Positions 1 through 9,900 of a DNA stretch of 64,000 bases are shown piece by piece; within the stretch, counting starts at the first letter, position 1; every line of letters begins with the position of its first letter. Location of the stretch: the NCBI RefSeq assembly GCF_047511655.1, contig NC_133390.1, positions 167,110,083 to 167,174,082 on the forward strand, given 5' to 3'. The position numbers and the translations under genes are program-made. The stretch is from Castor canadensis. Its lineage: Eukaryota; Chordata; Mammalia; Rodentia; Castoridae. The notes beneath the pieces were generated by a model. It had not been told where the DNA came from. It did not search any database and saw only the letters and a list, made by a program, of their open reading frames with translations.

Positions 1-451
1 GCCGCAAGCATGCGCTGTGAGCTCCTCTTGGTGGGGAGCGTGTTGGCCCTGCAACTCCTCCTTGTCACCTCAGACTGAAGCCAAGTGTTCAACTGTTCAA
101 GCCCACAGCTGCCCCAGGCAGAGCTGTCACATGGCACCTGGGACCTCAGGCCTTCAAATTCCTGCCCAAACTGGGAGCTGCTTGGGGCTGGATGTTTGCA
201 GTTAGCACAAGTGGCACAGTTCTTCTACCTCCCAGTGCAGCAGAGGCAGGGCAGTGGGGAGGCTCCAGGGCACTGGAGACAGTGGTGAAGCCTCCAGTTT
301 GGGAACAGTTGCCAAGACCCAGGCAGGCCATTGGCCATGAACTGCAACCCTTCTACATTTTCTACAATGCGCAGGAGCTTGCTGAAGGCACGGAACAAGT
401 GTGACACAATGGCCAAAATAAGGTTCAGCTGTGTGCAAGAGAAGAGTTTCT

Positions 452-649
452 GGCTGGGCACCAGTGGCTCACACCTGTAATCCTAGCTACTCAGGAGGCA
501 GAGATCAGGAGGACTGTGGTTTGAAGCCAACCTGGGCAAATAGTTCTCGAGACCCTATCTCGAAAAAAACCCTTCACAAAAAATTGGACTGGTGGAGTGA
601 CTCAAGGTGTAGACCCTGGGTTCAAGCCCCACCAAAAAAAGAAAAAAAA
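452..649 (+). mobile_element. B1-ID composite SINE with target-site duplication
   Basis: A B1-like left part (GGCTGGGCACCAGTGGCTCA start) is joined to a shortened ID/tRNA-like right part that ends in GGGTTCAAGCCCCACC and an A-rich tail. It is flanked by a perfect 12 bp direct repeat, AAGAGTTTCTGG, at 442-453 and 650-661. The matching repeats and intact tail suggest a fairly recent insertion. The join of the two modules is typical of B1-dID type SINEs of squirrel-related and castorimorph rodents. Confidence 0.85.
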
Positions 650-1017
650 AAGAGTTTCTGGAAACTTGTCAATGAGTTAGAGGACAAAAAAGGAAAAAGC
701 CATTTCTGGGACACAATTAATTCATGAAGCAGACTCCTGACAGGAGCGATCATAGCAAAAGAGCCAGGGCATGGAGAAGTATCTCCTCCCCACAGGACAC
801 GGAGAGGAAAGTAACTTAACAGCTGTCGTGAGCCATCCATAGGCTTTACAAACTTGAAGACAAGGAGAAATGGGGACATGACTAGAAAGGCATAAAATGC
901 CCCAAACTTGGCCAAGAACAAATGGACAGAAGTTGGCTGGTCTTATTAAGAGCATCAGACCAAGGCTCTGAGGGGAAGCTGGGCTGAAGTATTGAGACAA
1001 TTCTCACTCTGTACAGG

Positions 1018-1217
1018 CTTTTTTTTTTTTTTTTGAGGTACTGGGTCTTGAACTCAGGACCTATACCTTGAGTCACACCATCAGTCTTTTATTGTGATGG
1101 GTTCTTTTAAGATAGGGTCTCACAAATGATTTGCCTGGGCTGGCTTCGAACCTCAATCCTCCTGACCTCTGCCTCTGAGTAGCTAGGATTACAGGCATGA
1201 GCCACTGGCACCTGGCC
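1018..1217 (-). mobile_element. B1-ID composite SINE
   Basis: In reverse orientation, a T-run (the A-tail) is followed by the complement of the ID-like part (TTGAACTCAGGACC) and then the complement of the B1-like part, ending in GGATTACAGGCATGAGCCAC. It has the same family structure as the element at 452-649. Confidence 0.8.
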
Positions 1218-2084
1218 CAAACAAGCTTTAAAGAAGGTGAAGAAGGAATGGAAGCTTCCAACCTAGCTTATTTTATAAGTGCTATCTTGATTACAAAAGC
1301 CAGACAATTAAGGACATTTATAGGCACATTTCACTTACAAACATCTAAATAAAATATTTGCTGGCTGAATCCAGCAGCGTTAATGTAATGATGTGACATC
1401 ACTATCAGGAAGGGTTTAGTCCAGAACAGCACGGACACCTGGAAGTCTGCCAGTGTAACCTACTGCACCAGTCCATCAAAGGGAAACCATCCTGTCGCCA
1501 TGGCAACCGGTGCAGAACCGGCTTCTTACAAGGCCCTTATGTCGTCATGGTTTAAAAAAAACTCTTAGTGAACTAGGAGCATAACAGAAGTTCCTTAGTC
1601 TGATGGATTTTAATAACAAAGACCTAATGAAAATATTCTTAGTGGGAAAAATCCCATATCTTGCAAGTTCAGGAAGAGACAGGAATGCCAGTCTTCTTGC
1701 TGCTATGCAATGCAGAGTGGCCGAGAGCCAGGTGACCACTGTAATGAAAGATCGTAGAGGTGCCAGGATTGGAAGGCAAGAGACAGGCTGTGGTTATTTG
1801 TAAATGGTAGATGAAAAGCTAACCAAATAAACCAACAGAATATTAAAACAAAGGGGAGTCCAGCAAAGTTCCCAGAAATATGACAACAAAAGTCAGTAAC
1901 ACTTCTCAATCAGCAGTAACTAACCAGAAAAACTCAAAACTAATGCTGGCTCAAATAGGAGGAGATGTCTATATATTATATAAATATAAAAATAGTACAT
2001 ATATACACATATTGTTTTTAATCAGGTGAATGAAATCTGTAAGTAAAGTTTAGGGTATGTGTGGTAGTCTGGATGTCATGAGGG

Positions 2085-2370
2085 ATCCAACCTCCTTTAG
2101 TTTTCCTTTACCTCCTCTGGACATGAGATCCATCTCCAAGTTACCCTCATGGTCCAAGATGGCTGCCAGACTCCCCCATTACATCTGCATTACTGACTAG
2201 AAGTGGGAGGAAGAGAAGAGTAGTGGTGGTGGGAACCCACCCCTCAAAAAAAGTCCTTCCTTTTAAAGAGCTTCCCAGGATTTGCACACAGCACTTTCCT
2301 TGTATCTCATGGCCAGAACCTATCCACATGGCCATGCCTGGCTGGAAAGCCATGGACATCACCTCAGTAA
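2085..2370. repeat. Old interspersed repeat, family not determined
   Basis: The phrases CATGGTCCAAGATGGCTGCC and, further on, CATGGCCAGAACCTATCCAC followed by CACATGGCCA resemble a widespread ancient mammalian repeat that I cannot name with certainty. A related stretch may lie at 23500-23760. No coding content is visible. Confidence 0.35.
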
Positions 2371-3149
2371 ATAAACTCAGGACTCAGTGACTTTGGAAGA
2401 AGGCAAAGAAAGATGCTAAAATGGACATCAGCCAGACTCTGTCACCATCCCAGCCTCCAGAAGACAAACCCGGGGCCCAGAGAGGCGTGGGACTTTACAC
2501 TGTCTCACAGCACTCAGCAGCAAAGTTGGGATTTTTCAGCTGATCGTTGGTGATCTTCCCATGGAGCTGTCCTCACCCACCCCGGTATGTCCAGCCACTA
2601 GGCACTGCCACTCCTCACTCCCAGCCCTGTTGGGTCAGGGCCGGCGTCCCAATCTTTGGTCCCCACTCCCCATGTAACATCTGTGAGCTCCTCCTGCTGG
2701 CATGGCACAGACACAATAAGTGAATAAGTGAGAAGGAAGGGACAGGGAGGTGACACACCGTGAATAGCAAAACTGGCTGTGCCTTTCTGACTGCAGGACC
2801 CAATGCCAGGCCCTGACATCCATGTGTTCCAAAAGCTCCACTTGCCACAGGTGTCTCCTAGGCCTAACCAGGGCCCAGCCCTCATGGAACACAGGCTGCC
2901 TTTTTGTCTTTTTGCAGATGGAGAAACTGAGGCACAGAGAAGCAAAGGTGTGTGTCCTACCCACATCCCAAGGTTCCCGCAGCACAGAATACTACACTGC
3001 TTGTCCCTCTCTGTGCCTTCCCAGCACCCCTTGCAGTTAAGTTGGAGCCATGTGACTAGTTCTGGCCAATGAAATGTGAGCAGAAGGGGTGGTGCTACCT
3101 CTTCACTCCTCTCCCTGCCAAGGTGACCTCAGAGGCCACTGGTCTAGAG

Positions 3150-3290
3150 CAGGGATTCACAAACAGCACCGCACATGTGCGTCACCTGGGGTCTCAGGAG
3201 AATGCAGGCTCTGGATGTGAGGTGGGGCCTGTTGAGTCTGCCTCCCAACAAACCACCGGGCGATGCTGTGCCCTGTGAGTAGAGGGGAGC
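3150..3290. mobile_element. MER20-like DNA transposon remnant (hAT)
   Basis: The order of short matches (CACATGTGCGTCACCTGGGG, then an AATGCAGGCTCTGG-like core, then GGTGGGGCCTGTTGAGTCTG) follows the MER20 type of non-autonomous hAT-Charlie element. It is strongly diverged, so only the family level is offered. Confidence 0.5.
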
Positions 3291-3488
3291 CACGCCACCT
3301 ACTCTGAGATGGGGAGACTGGTCAGCCTACAGAGGACCTCCACCAGCAAGAACCAAGTCACTGAGACTTGGGGGCTTATTTGTGACCACAGAACAGCCTA
3401 ATTAATACATTCAGACAGAGATTTGGTCAGTCAACTAACACTGACTGAGTTCCTACCATAAACTCATTTCATGTCCTGGGCACTTCAC

Positions 3489-3666
3489 TTTTTTTCCCCG
3501 CAGTACTAAGATTTGAACTCGGGGCCTCTTGAGCCATGCCTCCAGTTCTTTTGCTTTCAGTCTGTTTTTCAGATAGGGTTGAAGTAACTTTGCCTGGGTA
3601 GGCTTCGGAGCACTATCTTCCTACCTCTACCTCCTGAGTAGCCTGGATAACCATACCTGGCACTGG
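3489..3666 (-). mobile_element. B1-ID composite SINE
   Basis: A T-run and ID-like complement (AGATTTGAACTCGGGGCCTC) precede the B1-like complement that ends near CATACCTGGCACTGG. It directly abuts a TCCCC microsatellite and then a second SINE in the same orientation. Confidence 0.75.
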
Positions 3667-3668
3667 AT

Positions 3669-3757
3669 ACCTCTCTCCTCTCCCCTCCCTTCTCCTCCCC
3701 TCCCCTCCCCTCCCCTCCCCTCCCCTCCCCTCCCCTCCCCTCCTTCCTTCCTTCTTT
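3669..3757 (+). repeat. (TCCCC)n microsatellite
   Basis: A nearly pure pyrimidine tract is built mainly of TCCCC pentamers, degrading to CTTCC at its right edge. It sits exactly between two SINEs of the same orientation, so it may have grown from the degenerated tail of the right-hand one. Confidence 0.95.
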
Positions 3758-3770
3758 GCCTCCCTCTTTT

Positions 3771-4105
3771 CAGTACTGGGGTTTGAACTCAGGGCCTTGC
3801 TCTTGTCAGGCAGTTGCTCTACCACTTGGGCTATGCCCCCAGCCCTTTTTGCCTTAGGTACTTTCTGAATAGGGTTTCACTTTTATGCCTAGACTGGCCT
3901 GGACTATATCCTTGTATTCAGGCATCTCATATAGTTGGGATGACAGACTTGCACCACTGCTCCCAGCTTCTCAGTGGTTGAGATGAAGTTTCACCATTTG
4001 TCTGATCTGACCTTGAACTGTGATCCTCGCAATCTCAGTCTCCCAAGTAGCTGGGATTACAGGCATGAGCATGGCATTACAGGTGTGAAGCTACTGTACC
4101 CATCC
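3771..4105 (-). mobile_element. Three-part SINE (B1-B1-ID)
   Basis: Read on the minus strand this is a B1-like arm, a second B1-like middle part, then an ID/tRNA-like part with the A and B box style motifs of ID elements. On the plus strand the ID complement TGGGGTTTGAACTCAGGGCC comes first. At roughly 335 bp it is longer than the two-part copies, and it matches the architecture at 4692-5134 and 53236-53545. Confidence 0.7.
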
Positions 4106-4691
4106 TGAGCACCTCACTCTCAGAGAGGTGCTCACTCTTAAGGTCTTCAGGTACAAGGTGGGCACTTGAAATTGAAAGCCTCGTTAATTGTTGCATCCTA
4201 GGCATCTTTTTACTTCAACCTAGTCTCAGCCCTGAGTCATGAGTGCATCAGGATTTGAACCCAGCACCTTTACACTATGAGCCTATGTGTGCTTTTGATC
4301 AAACAAAGGGTAGCTACACTCGTTCAGTAAAGACTGGGTGTTCTGTAGCCGCAGCTCAAAGACTCATGGGTTCCTCGCACTCTGACATCCCTTTGGTGCC
4401 CAACTTGGCAGTTAGAGACCAGGGCCCCTGCTGACCATCAGCAGTGGCATTTCTGTGGCAGCCTCCTGTACTCTGGGCTGAGCACCTCGCCTTTCCTCAC
4501 CCTGCACACCACCCCATGCTTCCTGAGCTGGCCAGGCCCCCAGGCCTCCTCTGCCCACGATTGCTGGGCCTTAGTTATTACAGAGAAAAAGTTCCAAGAA
4601 AAACCCAGGCTCTGACTCAGAGGGCCTTTGGGGCAGGCAGCCACACTGCTGGCCAGAGCCTTGCTCAAACCTGGAGCCCCCTCCCCTCCCG

Positions 4692-5134
4692 TCACTGGGG
4701 TTTGAACTCAGGGCCTCACACTTGCCAGGCAGGCACTCTACCACTTGAGCTACTCCACCAGCCCTTTTTGTTCTGGTGATTTTTGAAATTGGATTTGCTT
4801 TGAAATTGGATCCAAGCTGGTCTGGATTGAGCTCCTCCTATTTTAAGCATCCCACCCGAGGACACTGGATGACAGGTGTGCCCCATCACACACACTTTTT
4901 ACTGATGAAATGGTCTCGCAAACTCCCCCTCCCCACCGCACCCTGCACTAGCCCGGAGCTGATCCCCTGATCACATCCTTGCCTGGGATGACAGGCAGGC
5001 ATCTCCACACCCAGCTATTGGTTGAAATGGAGCCTCATGAACTTTTTGCCCAGGCTGATCTTGAACTGCAGTCCTCCCAGTCTCAGCCTCCCAAGTAGCT
5101 AGGATTACAAGTGTGAGCCAGTAGTGCCCAGCTG
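4692..5134 (-). mobile_element. Three-part SINE (B1-B1-ID) with extra internal sequence
   Basis: The ID complement (GGGGTTTGAACTCAGGGCCT) is followed by a middle B1-like part and a terminal B1 complement ending in GGATTACAAGTGTGAGCC. It is about 100 bp longer than the copy at 3771-4105; the extra, C-rich bases lie around 4920-4985. Confidence 0.7.
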
Positions 5135-5355
5135 CATTTTAATTCTTATTCTTTATAAATATTTTCTTCATGGAAGTGAACTTGGAGAGCTTCTCCTCAA
5201 GAATTGGGAACCTTCAAACATGAAATATGTTTGTTTCATTTCCTGATTATTACAGAAAATAATTTTGTTGAATGAAGGAAAGGAGTGTAAAAAAGTGATC
5301 CATTTTGAGTGTGAAATATTCTAGGCATGCCTCTTATGGAAATATCAGCATTTCA

Positions 5356-5535
5356 AGCCGGGCATGGTGGTACATACCTATAATCCCAGCTCTCAGGAGG
5401 TGGAGATAAGAGGATTGAGTTGGCCCAGACAAAAACACAAGGCTCTGTCTGAAAAACAAACTAAAAGCAAAAAGAACTGAGGATGTGGCTCAAGTGTCAG
5501 TACTGCCCCCCAGCCCCATCAGCACTTCAAACAAA
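5356..5535 (+). mobile_element. B1-ID composite SINE
   Basis: It starts with GCCGGGCATGGTGGTACATA and passes through the B1-like CTATAATCCCAGC motif to an A-rich linker and a decayed ID-like part (GATGTGGCTCAAGTG). The 3' end is poorly preserved. Confidence 0.7.
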
Positions 5536-5959
5536 CAAAGGAACTCCCCAAATCCTCACTTTGCTCCTCAATTTCCCTCCAAGACTTTGGGCTCTCACTC
5601 CTTCCTCCAGCTGTCCATGATCAAGCCCTACCTCTCCATCCTCAGCCTCCCCCTCTATTCCCTCCCTTCCCCAGTACTGCAGCCAGAAGGGACCCTGCCC
5701 CACTAAGAGGCAGAGTCCCATCCCATAGCAAATGACACTTCTGCATCAACTACCCATTCTGCACCTTGAGGTTTGGGGACAGCCAGCCCTTGACACCACC
5801 TCAAGTATTATTTTTGCAAATCCTACAGACAAGGTTGTAATGTCCCATGGTCTCAGCGGTGTGAATCTGTGTGTTTTACTTTTGCTACGCACCCCCAATG
5901 CCCATGGCCCAGAAAGCACCAGTCCCTACCAGACTTCACCAGGCTCCCAAAGTAGGCAG

Positions 5960-6080
5960 GGCTGGGCCTGCCTCTGGGCATTTGACCGTGCCGTTACCTC
6001 TTCCTTGCACAGTCTGCCCTCCCTAGCCCTCTCTTTTCTTGGCTTTCTGAAATGTCACCTCCTTCGGAAAGCTGACTGTC
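5960..6080 (+). mobile_element. L2 LINE 3' fragment
   Basis: A pyrimidine-rich stretch with TTCCTTGCACAGTCTGCC and TGAAATGTCACCTCCTTCGG resembles the 3' end of L2 elements. It is ancient and short. Confidence 0.4.
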
Positions 6081-6599
6081 ACCTTCAGTGTGAACAAGGG
6101 ACACTCCTTGGTATTCCCAGGAATCCTCTTCCCTCTGGATCTAGCAGCGGGGTGCAGTGTCTCCAGCCCCTGCAGAGCCCTTCAGAGGTGACGGAATTAA
6201 ATAAAATGGGTTTGGATTGACCAGATGGTCCAGCAGTGCCTAGCAAGTGCCGGCACACAGTAGGTCTTCTCTGCTCAGGCTTGTCCACCTGGGCTGTCTT
6301 CCAGAGCCCCGGAGGCCCCTGGTCGCCAAGAGCAGGCAGACTGCCCAGGGAAGCTGTGCTCTGGGTCACACCCACCCCTGGGTGGCTGCCAAGCTCTGTG
6401 CCAGAAACCGCAGGCCTGGCCGAGGCTGCCCGGAGGCCGGGGCTGGGAGGCTTGGGGTCGGCTCTGCGAAGGGGTGCGAAGGGGTGTTTGCCGATCACAT
6501 CCCGCAGCCACATCCCTTGGGTGCAGCAGGGGTCCCAGGCAGGGCCACTGCGGCTACAGCAGTGGCTTGAGCAGGAGCCTCCTTGGCTGGGAGGAGCTT

Positions 6600-6667
6600 G
6601 GGAGGCCCCTGCCAGCCTGTCGCCAACTGGGCGCTGGCACTGGCTCCAGCTGCACACACGCACTCTG
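6600..6667 (+). promoter_or_regulatory. Possible untranslated first exon of CCN5
   Basis: CCN5 needs an upstream non-coding exon if the acceptor at 6821-6823 is used. A GC-rich stretch ends with a plausible donor, ACTCTG followed by GTAGGC at 6668. No TATA box is visible, and the 5' limit shown is arbitrary. This is inference from splice-site shape only. Confidence 0.2.
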
Positions 6668-6823
6668 GTAGGCATCCCCTTGGTGGCCTCCACGGTCTCA
6701 CCTTCAGGTAACTGGGCTCATCGCTGGGACCACAAGTGTGGGGAGAGGAATGGAGGATGAAAAGGCTGGCGTGTGCGTGAGTGCATGCCTGGGAGTGACC
6801 TCGCTCTCGTCCCTGCTTCCCAG

Positions 6824-6853
6824 GCTGGAAGCTGGCTCTGCAAGCACAGCGAC
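6824..6853 (+). promoter_or_regulatory. CCN5: CCN5 5' UTR part next to the start codon
   Basis: A pyrimidine tract ending in CTTCCCAG at 6823 looks like a splice acceptor about 30 bases before the ATG. The start context GCGACATGA has a purine at -3. Confidence 0.45.
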
Positions 6854-6913
6854 ATGAGAGGCACGCTGCAGACCCACCTCCTGGCTGTCTCCCTCCTCTA
6901 CCTCCTCTCACAG
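6854..6913 (+). CDS. CCN5: CCN5 coding exon 1 (signal peptide)
   Basis: Twenty codons from [23 protein letters not shown], followed by the donor GTAAGG. The frame is phase 0. Together with the first residues of the next exon (VCA) it forms the signal peptide. Cleavage before QLCP is inferred. Confidence 0.95.
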
Positions 6914-9900
6914 GTAAGGGTCCCGGGCCTCCAAGTGACTGCTGGCCCTTTCTGGGTGCTGGGTGGGTGGAAGTCACAGGCAGGACCCTCAGCCGTGCTC
7001 CTGCAGGACCCCACGTTGGGTCTCCGTGTCCAGGCTTGGCTTCTCTCCCTCGTCCCAGATAGCTGCCTCTGCTCTGCTGTGTGACCCCAGGCCAGGCCCC
7101 TTTCCTGTCTGAGCCTCAGCTTCTGCCCCAGGTGAATGGACACAATGTCCCTCAGGCTGTGATGGAGTCATCCTTGATATTTCCTTGGAAATGCTTAGCG
7201 GGGGCCCTGGGACAAGATGTTGTTCCAAAGAGGACTTGACTCTTGTTACCAAGCACACAAACCTCTCCAAAGCAAGGCGGGTCTCCCCTGAATCAGATCA
7301 AGACCCTCAAGCCTTGCCTGACTCTGAGCCAGGGCCGGAAAAGATGTTGGTATCTAACTGGTCAGGAAGTTCATTCAGTTGGGGCCTTAGGCAGCAGTGA
7401 CCCATTGACCCTGACTAGAGGGGACAGGAGACGTTTCTGTGGACTAACAACCTTGTGCTACATAGGATGTTCCTCAAAGGGCTTGTGGGAATTCCACCTT
7501 GCCTAACTTGCACAACACTCCTATAAGGAATCATCCCAAAGTTTAGTCAAGTGAGGCTCAGAGAGGGTAAGCAACTTACCCAAAGACACACAGCAAAGAA
7601 ACATCAGAGCAATAGAGAAGGGGGTGGTAGAGCCCAGGATAAACATGGGTATGTGTTGGGGGACTCTTTTCTGGGGTCTCCCCACCCCAACCTGAGCCAA
7701 GATTACAGCTGCTGAGTGGTGTTATCCCCATAGTAAATGCTGAGTTCCCTGAGCTATGGGATTATCCCCACAAGCCAAGTTCTCACTGGCTTTTCACGCT
7801 GATTTGAGGAGTGTAGGTGTGAGCTTCTTGCTCCTGGACCCCAAGCCATCTTGCTGGGGAAGACTGAGGACCCTGCTGATATCCAGTCTTGCTGCTTCTT
7901 GTCCCCAAGGGGACAGGCAGGACATGGTGCCACTGTAGGAGGCTTGGATAGTTGCAGTGGGGGACCCGGGTTCCTGGGAGGGACAAGGGTCCAGAATTAT
8001 GGAAGGCAAAGTTGGAGCCATTCTAGACGCACACTGGTGTGCGACCCATGGGCCCACTGTTTCTGGGTCCTGGGACGCCAGTCACATCCAGGGTCTTAGT
8101 CATCGTGAATACTAGGGAGAGAAGTGTCCCTAGCGGGCCGTGGCTCCTGGGCTCGGGGCAGGGCAAAGGACATGGAAACAGGCAAAGCCCTGTTGGCCAG
8201 GAGTTGGCCATGACTGTGTTCCCACCACTGCTCAGTAAGAGGCAGACCCCACTGCCTCACAGAGGAGGTGGCAGGCTCCACCTCCACCTTCCAAGGCAGC
8301 CAGGCTGTGTTCACAGTCACGAGTGAGGCATTGGATCCCATCTCTTCCCCAGAAGATGCCAAGTCTGGTGCTCCTATGCAAGCCTTGCCCCCAGAGGCCA
8401 CGGCAAAGCTCGGGGAGACTGAGACAATGGGACAACCTGAAAGTAGAGACAGTGTTAGGAGGGTGGGGAAGCAGAAGGTCAGAGTGGGTCATACCCTTCC
8501 TTGGCTGTGCTAAAACACACTCCCTGACTTGTCAAGATCCTTCTTGAACAAATGGGTAAATTGAGGCAGAGGCCAAGCTGGCATCAGAGCTCCTAGAGGT
8601 CAAGAGGTAGGCACAGGACTTAAGAGCTGGTTCCCACAACCCTGGATTTTGAGCCAGGTTCTGCCTCTTCCAGGCTGTTATTACATGGCTTTGACCTTCC
8701 CTTTTCTCATCAAAATGGACGTGTTGGTGTCTCACAGTGAAGGTCATTAAAGCCTGCACACTCTGGGTACACGAAGAGTGACAGGAAGTAGCTGCTAGTT
8801 GTCATCAGCAATGTCACCACAGGCCTTCCTAGGTGTCAGGACCTGGAGACGCCAGAAGGCAGCCAAGGTTGCTGGGTTGAGGGGGTCCATGGAGGGGCCC
8901 CAGGTGATCAGCACCCCTGTTTTCAAATGGAAGGGACCTGAGAGCCAGTTCTGGTTAGTGTCCCAACTGCCCGTGGCCAAGCGACCTGAACCTCTGCTTT
9001 GCAGGAGAATCTGAAAGTCCACCTGTTTCTTCTCAAACCCACTCTGTGTGAATCACCTGGATTTATTAAAATGCAGGTTTGATTATAAAGAACGTTCCTG
9101 GCATTTCTACCAAGCTCCTGAGGGATGGATGCTCTGCTGCAGGTCCAGGCCACATCTCCAGAACCCAAAATTCTGCAGAGTTCCACCTTGGGTGTGAGCC
9201 CTTGGTTGCCTACTTCTGCCCCCACCCAGGATGGCCAGCCAGGGTGAGGCAGCCCCTGGTGGCCAGGTTGGGAGTTACAGGCACCTGGAAGCAGGTTTGC
9301 AGGACTGTGGGGACTGGAGTGGAATGAGGTGGAGTAAAGGGATCAGTGCCTGTTTGGGGCCACGTAGGAGGTGTGAGGTCACTAGGGAGGACTGGAGTCC
9401 TCTCTTGTAGACAAATCTCTTTAGTCCACCAGGAATCCTGCAAAAGATGGGGCAAGGAGCCACCTTGAGTGACACCTACCTCTTGTTCAGCACCTTCAAA
9501 TGGACAGGAAGGTTGCCTTTGGCATCTGGCTATTGCTTTGGGTGTTTCTTTGTCCTCAGTTGGGTCAGCAGCTTGAAACCTTGACTCTGGCATGGGGGGT
9601 GGGTCTCTGGTTTAGGTTTTTCTCTATTACAGGAAAAGTCCCCACCAGGGGTCCTGGGTCCCTTTTGGGGAAGCAGGACTTGGAACTGCTCCAGCTCTGC
9701 AGAGAACACTTTGGCCCTTGGCAAGCACTTTCCCTCTGGCTGTTTCCCCATCCATACATGGCAGGGGCAGAGGCTCTGAAAACCTAACTGTGCTTTAGAA
9801 ACCCCTGGATGGCTTGTTTAAAACACAACTCAAGTCCCCACCTCTGGGACTTACGATTTGGTATTTCCCAAGTTTCTGGGCTGATTTCACGCACACTTAG

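Larger units (their letters stand above)
1..6823. other. Intergenic DNA upstream of CCN5
   Basis: No coding exon could be recognised here on either strand. The open frames are short and lack family motifs. The stretch holds several SINEs (listed separately), a TCCCC microsatellite, an old unassigned repeat at about 2085-2370, a MER20-like remnant at about 3150-3290 and an L2-like fragment near 5960-6080. The part from about 6240 to 6700 is more GC-rich than its surroundings and may carry the CCN5 promoter and an untranslated first exon. In human, ADA lies further out on this side, but no ADA exon was recognised here. Confidence 0.7.

Noticed and set aside
6085-6693. 202-codon minus and 174-codon plus frames upstream of CCN5
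   Set aside because: They overlap each other in a GC-rich stretch and have no recognisable domain or splice support.
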